A stretch of DNA of 64,000 nucleotides from Dipteronia dyeriana (GCA_032871835.1 CM065300.1:66599192-66663191); one strand, 5' to 3'; positions 46,951-60,178 are shown, counted from the first letter of the stretch. Notes: a model not told the origin generated them from the sequence alone. Program-made: numbers and translations.

Positions 46951-48540
46951 CACTCAAGGCTTCATCAATCTTTTTGGGTTCAATTTGAGAGGTGTAACAA
47001 GAATAACTATTTTTATTAGCCATTTTTTGTCTAGTTCTAACACCCTCATTAACATCTCCAATGATATTTCTTTTATCATTGAGTCTCCTAACCCAAGAAA
47101 TGGTTTCATTAGAGTCCAAAGACGGATCTCTATCAAAAAGTTTATCATTTTTTTCACTATGATCCAACTTCATATCACTTGAAGTCTCACCACACTCCTT
47201 CAAAGGTAAATCATGAGACACACTAACCTCCTCATCATGGTTACTCAACTTTGGCCTATTATCATCTATGAAAACATTGGATGATTCCATGACTCTTCTA
47301 GGTTTCAAGTTAAACACTCTATAGGCCTTACTATTTAGAGCATAGCTAATAAAAATTCCCTCATAACTCTTAGCATCAAACTTGCCAAGTTGATGTCGGT
47401 CATTGAGAATGTAGCATTTGATTCCAAATGAATGGAAGTAGCTAACATTTGGCTTCCTACCCTTCCATAATTCATAGGAGGTTTACCTAGTACCAGGCTT
47501 TAAAAACACTATATTTTCTATGTAGCAAGCTGTATTCACAGTCTCGGCCCAAAGATTCCTAGGACCATTGTTGCTAAGCAACATCACATAAGTCATCTCT
47601 TGGAGGACCCTATTCTTCCTCTCTATAACCCCATTTTGTTGAGGAGTTCGAGGAGCTGAAAACTCATGAGAAATACCAACACTATTACAATAATTTTCAA
47701 AACAAGCATTTTCAAATTCTTTGCCATGATCACTCCTAATTCTTTTAATGCTTTTAATGTGAGAATTCTTTTCATTTTGAATTTGAGTGCAAAGCATTTT
47801 AAATATTTCAAAAGTTTTAGATTTTTCTTTAAGAAAATAAGTCCATGTAAATCTAGAAAAATCATTAACACACACAGAAATGTATCCTACCACTAAGACT
47901 CTCGGTTTGCATAGGACCCATAAGATCCATGTGAAGAAGCTCTAATGGCTCTTTGGTGGAAAGATACTTACCCTTTTTATGCACACTCTTAGTTTGCTTC
48001 CATTGTTGACAAGGTCCACACACTCCCTCAATTATATTCTCAAACTTAGGAAGACCTCTCACAACATTCAACCTCTCAAGAACTTTTAAATCTTTGAAAT
48101 TCATATGACCTAACCTTTGATGCCATAATTCAACTTGATCACAGCTAGACAAATTACAGTAGGTGTCATTGGAATCAAGACAATAACAATTGTCACTTGA
48201 TCTCTTGTATTTCAATAAAACTTGTCCATCTTCTTTTAGAATAGAGCAATCAATTTTTCCAAACATAACCGAAAGCCCTTCATCACTCAAATGTGATATG
48301 CTAATGAGATTAGTTTGCAAGCCATCTACATAAAGATCATTGGGCAAGGAGGGAAAACCGGGAATAGATATGTTTCATTTTCCTAAAATCTTCTTCTGTG
48401 ACCATCACCAAAGGTGACAAATCCACCATCTTCCATAACAATAGTCTCAAAGAAACTCATGTTTCCGGTCATGTGCCTAGAACACCCACTATCAAGATAC
48501 CAAGTGTTAGAGGCTTTGACCTTCTAGACCACTTGGGCCA
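46951..48540 (-). pseudogene. Sirevirus-like protease and integrase, broken
   Basis: Minus strand: protease box TWYLDSGCSRHMTG (48502-48462) with the D-S-G intact; integrase zinc region LWHQRLGHMNFKDLKVL and CGPCQQWKQTKSVHKK (48347-47865); core LHMDLMGPMQ, a frame break near 47890, VNDFSRFTWTYFLKEK, RSDHGKEFENACFENYC, PQQNGVIERKNRVLQE (47893-47483) with D, D and E all present; a stop after KPGTR; then the Sirevirus-type linker RRVMESSNVFIDD. Confidence 0.85.
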
Positions 48541-48879
48541 CATGGCAAACGTACTTATTTTTTCTAGTCCACCTAGAAGCAACATTGTCATTTCTAATAG
48601 CCTTGGGTTCATTGTCTCTAAAATTCCTAGGTGCATGCATTTTGGCTCTTCTAAGCGTATTTTTCTCAATCATACTTTCAATACAACACAAATTAATATA
48701 CTTAAAATAATTTGACCTAATATGACCCTCAACACCACAATAATGACAAATAGGAGTGAAGTAAGAATTCATACCATAGCCTTGTGCAAAGATGGAAGAC
48801 TTTCTTCTCATTTGAGTTGATCTTTGGTGTTGAGTCAACTCTCTTCTTTGTGATTTAACCAAAATTGCATCCTTTCTTG

Positions 48880-50575
48880 ATTGAGCATGAAGGGTCCTTT
48901 GTGGAGATTGGGGGATCATTTGAGGTTGATGTCTTGTTTGATATGTTATAGCTTGTTCTGATTGAGTTTTGACTTGAACTTTTGCTGGAGACTCGACTTT
49001 AACTTGTCTTGAAGATTCTCCAACTTCGACCCTTTTTTATTGTTGTTGTAGGCCTTGAATTTTCTTTAACCCTTTACTCTTAACAAAAGTAGTCTTCTTT
49101 AAGGAGGTCGGTGGTTCTATGTCTTCTACATATCTTAAGCCCCTCTTATCACTAGGGCTCTTCCCACTTAATAACATTTTATCAAGCTTCTCGGTTTCAG
49201 AGGTCATCTTGGCAATAAACTCTTTTGCCTCCCTAATCTTCTCTTTCAAGCTTTCTTCCAATTCATTTTCAATCTTCACTTTCTCACTTAAGTTACTCAC
49301 CTTAGAAGTCAACTCAAGATTCTCCTTTTTCAACTTTTGAATCTCATTCTTCTTCTTCAATCTAGAACTCTCAAAGAACTTCATGAAGTCCAAATAATCC
49401 ATTTCCTCATCAATTTTGAACCTTGAGTTGGATGAGATGCTCCCATCACTAGAGTCATCTACTTCTTCTTTGTCCATTTCCTCATCAATTTCGAACCTTG
49501 AGTTGGATGAGATGATGTGAATTCTATGAAGTTTATGACTCGATCTTCATCATCCAATGATTTTTCTTCCTTTTCTAGGTCTTCACTATCACTCCAAGTG
49601 GTTGCCATCTCTATTCCTTTCTTCTTTTTCTTCACATTTGCACATTCTGGAGCAATGTGACCAAAACCACTAAATTCGTAGCATTGAATCCCCTTTTAAG
49701 AGTCATTTTCTTTTGATTTCTCCATTTTCTTAAAAGAACTCTTATTCTTTACTTCTTTTCTCTTAGATCCAAATCCTTTCTTTTCAAACTTCATCAACTT
49801 CTTAAACCTTTTTACCATGAGGGCCATCTCCTCATCTGAGTCATCCTCATCCTTCTCTTCTACCTTGGAGGTCTTTAGTGCAATGCTCTTTTGCTTCTTT
49901 GGAGATGTTGGTGTAGAAGTCCACCTAGATTCATAAGCTAGAAGTCTTCTGATCATTTCACTAGGCTTCATATTCTTGTAGTCACTATTCTCCTTAATTG
50001 TTGTTACCTTAGACTCAAATCTTTTGGGAAGTGACCTCATAATCTTTTGCTTGATTCTTCTATCTGAGTATGGATCACCTAGTTTATCACTTTGATTTAC
50101 AATATCCATTAACTTCACTTGAAAGTCATTGAAACACTCTTCCACCTCCATTCTAATCATCTCAAATTGGGTTTAAAGAACTTGGAGCTTGAAGTCCTTG
50201 ACTACTTCAGTGCCTTCATGAGCCGTTTGAAGAATCTCCCAAGCCTCCTTTGAATTCCTTGTGGTTTGAATCAACTTGTATTGATTATCGTCCATGGTGC
50301 AAAGGATGGTATGCATGGCCTTGTTGTTCCACTTAGATGCCTCAAATTCTTGTGAACTCCAATGAGATTTGGGCTTGAGAACTTCATCTTCCTATTCAGT
50401 GGTCATTATTGGAGGAGTGTATCCATCTTCAATAGCCATCCAAGCTTTGTCATCTATTTGGCAAAGATAGGATTCTATCTTGCCCTTCCAAGAAGCATAA
50501 TTCACCCCATTGAGCAAGGGGGTCTTGTGCTTAAGGCTCTCTTATGACTACCACCGTTTCCACTCATAGTTTTTT
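48880..50575 (-). pseudogene. Sirevirus-like gag, broken
   Basis: Minus strand from ATG at about 50564 (MSGNGGSH), with LLNGVNYASWKGKIESYL in a shifted frame, through VEECFNDFQVKLMDIVNQSD, LPKRFESKVTTIKE (50160-49696) and a Lys/Glu-rich stretch. A zinc-finger-like CYEFSGFGHIAPEC lies near 49690-49645 (second Cys replaced by Ser-type change). Then a coiled-coil block with QKLKKENLELTSKVSNLSEK (49477-49037) and a second CHYCGVEGHIRSNYF knuckle at about 48745. The ~24-base duplication near 49400 and 49478 ('catttcctcatcaattt') is a local repeat. Packaging protein of the element. Confidence 0.78.
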
Positions 50576-50692
50576 AGGGTAATGAATGAATGAGATGCAA
50601 ATGTAATGTAACACACAAAATGCAAGCAACAAACAAACTACACAAAGTAAGACGCACACAAAGCACAGATCACCTAAGTATATTTAGGCACC

Positions 50693-50705
50693 GGCTCTGA
50701 TACCA
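50693..50705 (-). promoter_or_regulatory. Primer-binding site of the Sirevirus-like element
   Basis: Minus strand TGGTATCAGAGCC, two bases from the 5' LTR end at 50708: a perfect tRNA-Met type site. Confidence 0.9.
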
Positions 50706-50707
50706 AT

Positions 50708-52247
50708 TGAAATTCCCTTGAAAGTGTGTGTCTATAAACCTAGAGGGGGGGAGGGGTAGGGTGAATATGTTTTTAATTCGATTAATTACCAACTTCGATT
50801 TAATCAACATTAGCAAAACCACCCCATTCAATCAAGTGTTCAAATAGATGACAGTAGACATAAAGCAATAACAACACACAATATATACGTGTAAATCCTT
50901 TAAAGGAAAAGCCACGGACTGCTCAGTGTGCCATACTCGATCCTCAAAATCCACTGTTGAAAGAAAGTTTATAACCCAGGTTGACCTCCCATCACACCTA
51001 ATACGATTACTAACCCTTTCACTCTACCCGATGGACCTTTTATAGTGATTTTGGATCACCAACCTTCTGCACTAACCACTTAGCCACAAGCTTAATTATT
51101 AATGAAGAGACAATGACAACCTAAGTGAATATGCAACAATATTCTAAGTGTAGAAATGCTAGGTCAAGTCATTCTTGCTTATCTAGGATAAATAATGACA
51201 AGAGAAGTAAATCCTAGATATCAATGTTCTAAATGCAAAGGCAAGAAGAATTAGCTAGAGGGGTAAAACCGTCTTAAATTCTAGATATCACTAATCAATA
51301 CTCTAAACCAACAACCAATACTATAAGCATGTCATAGAAGCTATTAATCATACAAGCATGCATTTAATTTGCAATAAAAGCTAAAACCTAGGTATACATG
51401 TCATAGAAATGAAACTATAAAGTCTAGAGCATGTAGAAATTACCTAGTTAAGAAAAAGATGATGCTTCATGCTTAGATGATTCTAGAATAGTGCTAGATG
51501 ACCATGAGATGAAGTTGAGTTGAGTAAAAATGAGTGTTTGGGAGTCTTTCTCTCACTAGAAAAGCTAGGTTCCTCAAAGATGACTTCTTGGACTCCTTGA
51601 AAACAAAGAGAAGAGAAGAGAATCTATATATATGGTGCCCTACACAAAATGTCGTCGTTTTGGACGAAAGGTAACCAAATCCCATTAGGACCGCTGGCTA
51701 GGCCAAGGTACAGGTAAGTGTCCAGACCGTGATACGGAGAGTGATGTATCACCTGGACAACACCGCTCTGTAGACCATTGTGCATGCAAGTGCACAGGAC
51801 GCGGTTTGGACAGCATGCGACTCCTGGAAAACTTTGCTAGGGAGACCGTTGTGCATGCAAATAGCACAGGCCGCAGTAGTAGCAGCGTGCAGCTTCTGGT
51901 AAACACCGATGTGTATACCGTGATAGAGGCAATGCAAGGGGAGCGGTCTAGGCCGCGGTTAAGAGAAAAAACTTTTCTAAGAGCAACCTAAATGCATAAC
52001 ATAACCAAGCAAGAGATATGGCAAATAAGGCACATAAGAAGACAAATAAGTAAACATACAAGATGATCAAAATATGCATGAGTGTGTTTGTGTGCACTAA
52101 TATCTCTTCAATGAAAGTTAAGCAAGTGATTTTACCTTTGAAGCTTAAGCTTGGTCAAAAACAGTGATGACCTAAACTACCCTTACATATTACTCCTCAA
52201 ATATGGTTGTCAACGAAATAAGTCAATCAAACACCGAGAAACTTACA
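50708..52247 (-). repeat. 5' LTR of the Sirevirus-like element (right)
   Basis: Matches 43101-44629 along its length. It has an extra G-rich insertion 'agggggggaggggtaggg' near 50742-50760. Palindromic GC-rich words are at 51720-51960. Confidence 0.9.
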
Positions 52248-52956
52248 GATTCAACATGGGTGATGTGAAATCTGTGAGAACATCTTTGGCTAGTCATTTC
52301 AGGTTGTCTAAGGATCAGAGTTCGAAGACGGAAGAGGAGAAATACTTTATGGCTAGAGTTCAACACACTTCAACCTTTAGAAGTCTAATGTATGTCATGA
52401 CTTGCACAAGACTAGATATTTCTCTTGCAGTAGGAGTTGTGAGCCGATACATATCCAATTTAGGCAAGTCTTATTGGGAGGTCGCGAGTGGATCCTAAGA
52501 TACCTACGGGGTACGACGGAGAGATGCCTAACCTTCACAAGAGATGAACTCAAGCTAGAAGGTTATGTGGATTCGGATTTTACTGAAGAGGTGGATCATA
52601 AATTAAGTACCACCGGATATGTGTTCACGATGGCTAGTACCGTGATTAGTTGGGTGTCCCAGTTGCAAAAGGTAGTGACAATCTCTACAACTGAAGCCGA
52701 GTATATGGTTGTGACAGAAGCAAGCAAGGAGTTGATACAGTTAAAGGGATTCGATCAGGTGATAAACGTGTTGCATTGTGATAGTCAGAGTGCAATACAT
52801 TTGGCCAAGAATTCGACATTTCATTCTTGGACCAAACATATAGGCCTTCACTACCACTTTATTCGGTCATTAATCAAAGAAGGAGTGCTAAAGTTAGTAA
52901 AGATTGTAAGAATTAAGAATCCGGATGACATGTTAAGTAAACCAGTCATTACTTAA
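52248..52956 (+). pseudogene. copia RT/RNase H continuation after the nested insertion
   Basis: Continues the interrupted pol with SLMYVMTCTRLDISLAVGVV, then WILRYLRGTTERCL, GYVDSDFTEEVDHKLSTTGY, ISTTEAEYMVVTEASKE and LHCDSQSAIHLAKN, the standard copia RNase H set. It ends NPDDMLSKPVIT with a stop at about 52954-52956. The frame changes once near 52495. Confidence 0.85.
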
Positions 52957-53089
52957 ACTAAAACTGTGCGCAGTTTCAATGGGCCTTTAAGAGTGAAGAC
53001 GTTGGGAATGAGCGCACCGTTATTTATCCATTAAGTCATCGAGGAATGATGAAGAACGACTGTTGATATTCAATCTTCAAGTGAGAGAT

Positions 53090-53763
53090 TGTCGGAGTGT
53101 GTGAAGACCAAAGTCAACAAAAGGAGCAAAGAAGCAAAATGCTTCACGCCACATGCAAAAGAACAGCGGTGGAAGCGTTGTCTAGACCAAGAGGTGTCAC
53201 CATTATGCCTTTTGACAGCGGTGGCACAATGGCTAGACAAACATTGAAAAGCGCTGTGAATTATGGCAACAGTGGGACAACGGTTTGTCTCCAGTAGGTT
53301 CATGCTGTGAGGAGCGCTGTGAGATCGATATGGCACATATTGCGGTCAGACAAATATTGAAGGTCGTTGTGGCCTTAACAGCGGTAGTGACAATGGTCAA
53401 ACCCACATTTGCGTGTAATAGGAAATCTTACGTAGAGAAGAAAGTGGAAACGGAAATTGACTCTAATTAGGATTTTACCAACCCTAGCTCCCATATATAT
53501 ACTACCATTTTGTGTACTCTTATGTGTGTGTGTAATGTGTGAGAAAATTTGCTAGAGAGAGAGCAATTGTAGAGAGACTGAAAGAGAGACAGATTGTAAT
53601 ATACTCTGAAAATAGTATATTGAATGCGGTGCGTTCCGTGGACGTAGGTAAATTGCTGAACCACGTAAAATCTTTAGTGTCGTCTTTTTCTTCTTATTAT
53701 TTTCATATTATTTGTTTGTGACTGGATTTGGATTTATGTGTGTATGATTTATTCTCGACCACA
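53090..53763 (+). repeat. 3' LTR of the copia element
   Basis: Preceded by a purine-rich tract 'aagtgagaga' (53079-53088) that could be the polypurine tract. It starts TGTCGGAGTGTGTG and ends ..CTCGACCACA, then CTCTT. TATA-like 'catatatata' at about 53491. Confidence 0.88.
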
Positions 53764-53768
53764 CTCTT

Positions 53769-56700
53769 ATCTCCTCAAACAAGCTGATTTTAATAAAGAA
53801 TGCAACTTTATTGGTAGCATTGTATATGCATTAATATTGAGATTGTATTGTTATATTGCATGTCATTATAGTTAAAAAAAAATTAAACAAAAAGAGATTT
53901 GTAAAAAGAATAAATTTATGGATTTTAGAAAGTTTTTAAATGATTTTCAAAAAGTTTTAATATATATTACAAAATTCGAAAATTATCCTTAGCCATCTGC
54001 ATTTCAGTCATGTTTAGAAAGATGGCAATGAAGTTTATACTTTATGCCAGAATTTTGTCCAATGTTATCTTAAGAAACATGGATTCTCCAACCGTAAAGG
54101 ATCGAGAAAAACAAAAACCTTCGATGAGTCAGTACTTATCTATAATTAAAATGACAAGACGAGGTTGGTTCATCACACTTACATCATGAGGTTATGGATT
54201 CGAATTTAGCTAATTTCTTTCCCTAAAATTAAAATTATTGTAATATTTCAATAACATATCTATAAATAAGATTACGTAATGTATATATAATTTATAATGT
54301 AAAAATCAATACCACAATTCACAATTAATAATTTCTTATATATATATGATGTCCACTAAATTTTTTCTTATATACCACATGACATGCAGAGATAGAATCC
54401 AACATTTTTTTTCTATTTTATTATTATTATATATATATATTATTATTACTTTATATTTTTATGTACTTTGAACCGTTCTAATGATATTTAATCGAAATCC
54501 ACTTACTAGTTAAGAGACAATCTAATATGACATTTAATGTTATTAAAAAACAGATTAAATTGATCTATTTAATTGAAAAAAATAATTAGTATTGTTGAAT
54601 ATGTATAAACTCGGAGAGAAGAACTACCAAACTGTAAGGTGATGAGTCTTTTTAACTTTAAAAATGATTAGGTGGTTATGGACCATTGGCTGGCGTAGGT
54701 TAAGAGTGAGAACCTCTGGAGCTCACGGTAGCACAGCCCCACCCCCAATATCATGAGCCCTTTGATTCCTTTATTTATATATATATGTTTTTCATTATAG
54801 TTGAATTCATTCATGGTAGATATATAATTATTCTAGGGTTTTGGCCATGCCTCGTTGTCGGTTTTCACAATTTTAATCCTAAATAAATAAAAGAAAGAGT
54901 GGGAATATTCCCTGGAAAATATGAGAGAGCAGACAAAAAGGATATTCAGAAGATCGATATAGGAGAATAAAACGGACACGTGTCACGAGGAGAATCTCTC
55001 ACAACTTTCTCATTTTGCTTGTTTTATTTAAGAGAGAGAATCTGTAGAAAAGGCATGGGTTGGAGTCTTGTACGAGAAGACTGATTTTGGAAAGCGACCA
55101 ACCATCATTATTGCATCCTCTGTTTGCCTTATGAGAGAGGACTAACAACACACAATACATTTAGATAAGGGAATTTGATGCCACTCTTCGACTCACCTTT
55201 TACTTTCATGGAAAAGCTACTTCTTATCATACTTTGTTTATTTATAGTACTTTCCATATCTGATTCGGATTAAGCCTACATTTATGAAGCGTAACAATAT
55301 CACTAGCTATTTAGCTATTTCCTTTTTCACATTAATGATGTAGTAAAAAATCTCTATTTCAACTCTCTGAACTTCTTTTTTTCTCATCTGTTCGGCTAAA
55401 ACTCTAAGAATATAAAAGTTTAAATAATAAAATATTAGAGTAATTAAAATTATGCCTCAATATAACAGGTCAACCTTTGTATTACTTAAGCGTAGCACGA
55501 TAATACTAATTCAAGCTTTATAATTCAACAGTACTATTAATACTTCACACAATTAATTTTTTAAGATCGCATTGCAAGTTAAAATATCATCCTTACATTC
55601 CATGACATTGGGGTTACATTATAAGATATTATCATCGTGTTAGATTTCTATGATCTTTACATTGCAATGACTGCTGATTACAGGTTGGATGTTCTTGCCC
55701 GAATCTTTACAACCCATGTAGGAAAATAGAGTTACTTTTCACTATATATATGGTATCCAATGTTTTATGTGAATGAATATAATTGTTGGGCTTAGCAGTT
55801 TGCACACAATTGTATATCACATGATGACTTTTGTAATATGTGTCTACCGACAAACATGGATGGATCTCCAATATTTATAATTCTAATCCTCTTCATGAAA
55901 TAATAATATAGAAAAACGATTTAACAATAATTCAACGTGAAGGAGTTATTAATAAACTATGTATAAAAAAATAAAATAGTAACAATTGATCATCGGATTA
56001 GTGTTAATTTGTATATTAAAATATGTAAAAGTCTTAATCTAAAAAGATATATCGTATGAAGACAATTTATATAAATATATAATGAATATGTTATATGATC
56101 TTTGAACCAATAAAATGTTTTATATAAAAAGATGAATATCTATGTATGTGATATGTTTTGTAAACCGATAAGCTTGATGAAATTAAGTTGATAGGTCAAG
56201 TGTTAAAAATAAAAAGTTGATGATATATATTAAGGTAGAAAAATATTAGTTGTCGAATCTTGTTACCTTCGTAGCCACTTCATTAAAGTGAGTAGCAGAG
56301 AAGAAGATTCCCAGCTCTTAGGCTGCTTTATTGTTCTTTTTTGGGGTTGGATTTTCCCTTTTAAAAGCTTTGAAGGTTGTGTTCCCTTAATTTAGAGTCG
56401 TAGAATTGGAATTAAGATATTCCTTCCTTAGAGGCAAATATTATATTCTTAAATTCTTTTATGATGAATATTGTTTTTTTTAATTTCATTAATTTATGTA
56501 AGATTAGATATTCTCTCTATGTATGCACTCAATTTTAGAACAAATATGCAACTTTTGAAACCAAAAAGAAAGTTGCATGGTGGATTGATACTAAGCACCC
56601 ATCTGAATATGTCTTTTCTCTCTCTCCAATATGCTGTTAAAAATTAAATAAATACATTTCAAAAGATAAAAAATAAAATAAAAAATACAGTCGTATATGC

Positions 56701-56950
56701 TCCTTTTAAGCTTTTTCTCTTATTAAATATTTAATCATGCTATAATCATTAATTTTTATTATAATCTCTGTAGATAGAAGAATACTTTGGTTATGACGCC
56801 CCTCAAGTACTGCTTTCCGTACACGTGTCAATCATCCATCCATCGTTTGTTTGTTAAACTTGACAGGATTGCTTGATCCTAGCCATAGAATCCAATAATG
56901 ATGTCAGTTGGTAACTAACAGAACGGATCATTATATATATATATATATAT
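53769..56950 (+). other. Gene-free AT-rich stretch
   Basis: No coding region is supported. A G-box-type palindrome gacacgtgtc lies at about 54974-54983, and a minisatellite-free AT-rich background continues to a (TA)n run at 56932-56950. The G-box has no adjacent gene to regulate within sight. Confidence 0.5.
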
Positions 56951-57296
56951 TGACGTAACGGAAGCTAAATAATCTTGAATCCACGAAAGAATTGTGTTCA
57001 AAGAACAATTTTATTGATGAATGAATAATAATAATTACTACAACCCCCCTGACTCTTTGATTAAATAGAAAATAAAAAGAATCAACTAATATCAAACAAG
57101 TTTGATTTATTTCCTAATCCTAAACGGACTGAAAAAAAAAACTAATATCAAACAGGTTTGATTTATTTCCTATTTTCAAAAATAACAACTAATGTCTTGC
57201 AAAATAAGAAAATTCAACTAACAAGTAAACTAACTAACAATATCAACTTCCTCATGACTGATTCCCACGGCTGCAACTTCCTCATGTCCTACATCA
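56951..57296 (-). repeat. 3' LTR of the Ty3/gypsy element (left)
   Basis: Plus-strand TGACGTAACGG to ..CTACATCA. An internal direct repeat 'aggtttgatttatttcc' and 'aagtttgatttatttcc' lies at 57099-57165. Confidence 0.9.
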
Positions 57297-57319
57297 GTCT
57301 CCTCCTCTTGGAAACAAAC

Positions 57320-58345
57320 TCATCCTGAGTCATCCGAATACAAGGGCACGTCCTCATGGTACTCCGAAAGATCGGCTACATTGAACGTATTGGAGATGTT
57401 CCAATTATCTGGCAGCTGTAGGATATAGGCATTGTCATTAATTTTCTTGGCGACCCTGAAAGATCCATACTTTCGTTTATGTAGCTTAGTTCGGATTCTA
57501 GGAAACCGATTTTTCTGCAAATAGGCCATCACCAAATCTCCCTCTGCGAACTCTTTCTTGCGCCGATGCTGGTCTGCAGCAGTTTTGTAAGCAGAATTAG
57601 CAGCCTCCAATCTAGCTTGCACTTCCGAATGTAGTTGTTGAATCCATTCAGCTAGATTTTCTCCGGCTCTACTGACTTTCGGTTGGATTGGTAATGTGAC
57701 CAGGTTCATCGCGTGTTTTGGCTGCTGAGTATATACGACTTCAAAAGGAGTTTTATTCGTCGAGCGATTGGTCATACTGTTGTATGCAAATTCTGCTTGA
57801 GCCAGGTCAAGATCCCATCGTTTTGGCTTTTCTCCGCTGATACATCGTAACATATTACCCAAAGTACGGTTTACCACCTCAGTTTGGCCGTCCGTTTGTG
57901 GATGGAAAGCACTGCTGAACTGCAATTGGGTATCAAATTTCTTCCACAAGGTCCTCCAAAAATAGCTTATGAATTTGACGTCACGATCTGATGTGATGGT
58001 CTTTGGAACTCCATGTAAACGCACCACTACGCGAAAAAACAAGTCGGCAACATTGCTTGCATCTGCAGTATTTTTACAGGCGACGAAATGCCTCATTTTT
58101 GAAAACCGATCGACCACCACCATGATGGAATCTTTTCCCCTCTGAGTTCGTGGTAATCCAAGCACAAAGTCCATCGACAAATCTTCCCAAATTGTCTTCG
58201 GAACGGGCAGGGGAGTATACAAACCGGTATTTTGGGACTGTCCTTTCGATTCCTGACACACTCGACAGTGTTGGACGATTTTCCCCACGTCTCTCTTCAG
58301 CTGCGGCCAGTAATAACGGTCGGTGATCAACATGATTATCTTTTC
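57320..58345 (-). pseudogene. Ty3/gypsy integrase, open for 337 codons
   Basis: The minus-strand frame 58333-57320 is uninterrupted. Zinc domain tail [21 protein letters not shown] (residues 7-27), catalytic core [25 protein letters not shown] (first Asp), [10 protein letters not shown] (second Asp), [20 protein letters not shown] (Glu), then the C-terminal barrel [20 protein letters not shown] and [12 protein letters not shown]. The His part of the zinc domain lies just upstream, across a stop at about 58363-58380. Catalyses insertion of element DNA. It is the best-preserved retroelement protein in the window, but the enclosing polyprotein is broken. Confidence 0.88.
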
Positions 58346-58384
58346 ACATCCCAGGTGACCGCCCTATCCACCTCCATGAAGTTC

Positions 58385-59252
58385 TCACATAATATTCTCC
58401 CGTAATGACCCTTTTGGAATGCATAATTTATTGGATTTAAATAAATATCCATCGTGTATCAAGAAGTCACCTACATTTTGGTGAGTGCTGCACTTGTCCC
58501 ACACTTCCTTGAAGTCCTCATCAGTGACATATTGGTCTTTCAAAGTCTCAAAACCAGTGATCTCAGCTTCTACTGTCACCAGCAGCGTGGTTCGTCTACT
58601 CAATGCGTTAGCGACTTTGTTCATCAGTCAAGCTTTGTGTTTTAGGGAAAAGGTAAATTTTTGCATGTATGTGATCCACCGGGCATGCATGTTGTTCATG
58701 TGGTGTTGGTTGGTGATGAATTTCAGAGCTTGATGATCACTGTACAACACGAATTCCTTTTGGATCAAGTAATGCTGCCAATGCATGAGAGCTCGGTAGA
58801 CAGCATAAAATTCTTTTTCGTAGGTCGTTCATCGCTGTCTCATGTCACTTAATTTTTCACTAAAGAATTCCACTGATTTACTTTCTTTAGATAAAACGGA
58901 CCCAATTCCCTTTCCTGAAGCATCACAATCAACTTCGAATAACTTGTCAAAATTTGGTAATGCGAGGACAGGGGTTGTGCTTAGTTTCTATTTCATTAGC
59001 GCGAAGCTTGTTTCTTGCTCTTCTGCCCAACGAAAACAGTCTTTTTTTGTGCATTCAGTCAATGGTGCTGCCAAGCTGCTGAAATTTAGAATGAACCTTC
59101 GGTAGAACGTTGCTAACCCATGAAGCTTCGCACGTCTGTCACCGTTGATGGGTCGGCCATTCATGAATTACCTTGACCTTTGCCTCATCCACTTGGACCC
59201 CATTCTTTCCCACGATAAATCCCAAAAAAACCAACTGGTCTTGCAAGAAATT
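58385..59252 (-). pseudogene. Ty3/gypsy RNase H and connection, broken
   Basis: Minus strand 58624-58385 (MNKVANALSRRTTLLVTVEA) follows RNase H words such as YSDHQALKFI and ARWITYMQKFTF read around 58660-58740 in another frame. Several stops lie between 58625 and 59252. Confidence 0.75.
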
Positions 59253-60175
59253 TTACTTCTTCTTGTTCACGTACAGGTGATTTTTCCGCAGTACTATTAA
59301 CACTTCTCTCAGTTGTCTCAAGTGTGTCTCTTCATCTGGGTTGTAAATAAGAATATCGTCGAAGTAAACAACGACAAATTTGCATGAAAAAGGTCTCAGT
59401 ACCTGATTCATGAGTCTCATAAAAGTGCTTGGAGCGTTGGAGAGACCGAACGGCATCACAGACCATTCGTACAACCCTTCACGAGTTTTAAACGCGGTTT
59501 TCCACTCGTCTCCCGGCCTTATCCGAATCTGATGGTACCCGCTTCGCAGGTCAATTTTGGAGAACACTTTTGCTCCTCCCAATTGGTCGATCATGTCTTG
59601 GATTATGGGTATCGGGTGCCGGCAACGGATTGTAATTTTATTGATTGCCCGGCTGTCAATACACATTCGCCAAGTTCCATCTTTCTTGGGTACTAGTAAT
59701 GCAGGCACTACATAAGGGCTCTTGCTCTCCTGGATGTATCCCTCTATAACAAATCATCAACTTGACTTTGTAGTATCTTGTGTTGTTGTGGACTCATCCT
59801 ATAGTGTGCTAGATTCGGTAGACTAACTCCTGGAATCAGATCAATTTGATGTTGTATTTCTCGCATTTGTGGTAATCCCATTGGTAGTTCTTTTGGTGTA
59901 AGGTCAGAAAACTCGGTCACTAAAGGAAGAACCTTTTCGGGTATTGTTTCCTCTTCCATGTCATCCTCTTGAGCTAACAACGCACAAGCTTGGCATTCCT
60001 CGGTCACATGAGTTGTTGCCATGGCTAGGAAATTTTCTCCTTCCTCTTGCCGGGTCCCTGTCTTCAAAGTAGGTGGTTTTAATATGATTTGTTTCCCTTT
60101 CCACTGGAATTCGTAGGTATTGGCTCTTCCTTTGAAACTGATGTCCACATCGTATTGTAATGGTCTTCCTAACAA
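59253..60175 (-). pseudogene. Ty3/gypsy reverse transcriptase
   Basis: Minus-strand frames 60175-59744 and 59708-59253 carry HQIDLIPGVSLPNLAHYRMS, then [59 protein letters not shown] and the catalytic [15 protein letters not shown]. All palm motifs are present. A stop and frame break around 59710-59750 separate the two pieces. Confidence 0.88.
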
Positions 60176-60178
60176 AAT

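Larger units (their letters stand above)
43101..52247 (-). mobile_element. Sirevirus-like Ty1/copia retrotransposon nested in the copia element
   Basis: Long LTRs (43101-44629 and 50708-52247) are flanked by GATCC (43096-43100) and GATTC (52248-52252), a 5-bp duplication with one change. A minus-strand gag with a long Lys/Glu-rich tail is followed by PR, IN, RT and RNase H. Sequence style (CGGFGH-like knuckle, LHMDLMGPMQ, RSDHGKEFEN, EVYIDD-type RT) and the ~1.5-kb LTRs fit the Sirevirus (SIRE/Maximus) lineage. No env-like ORF was seen. It has several stops and frameshifts. Confidence 0.88.
39229..53763 (+). mobile_element. Ty1/copia LTR retrotransposon, old, split by a nested Sirevirus-like element
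   Basis: The LTRs at 39229-39901 and 53090-53763 are flanked by the perfect duplication CTCTT (39224-39228 and 53764-53768). Internal order gag, PR, IN, RT, RNase H on the plus strand is the Ty1/copia order. The frame stops near 43068 and resumes at about 52253 after the insertion. Numerous stops and altered catalytic residues show it has long been inactive. LTR divergence is clearly greater than that of the nested element, agreeing with the insertion order. Confidence 0.9.

Noticed and set aside
50693..50705. tRNA-like string ggctctgatacca (also at 61863)
   Set aside because: These are primer-binding sites beside LTRs, not tRNA genes; no cloverleaf surrounds them.
54974..54983. G-box palindrome as a promoter element
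   Set aside because: A single gacacgtgtc without a neighbouring gene or TATA arrangement is not enough to call a promoter.
57320..57470. Chromodomain at the integrase C-terminus
   Set aside because: The frame ends soon after the integrase C-terminal barrel and no aromatic-cage pattern is visible.
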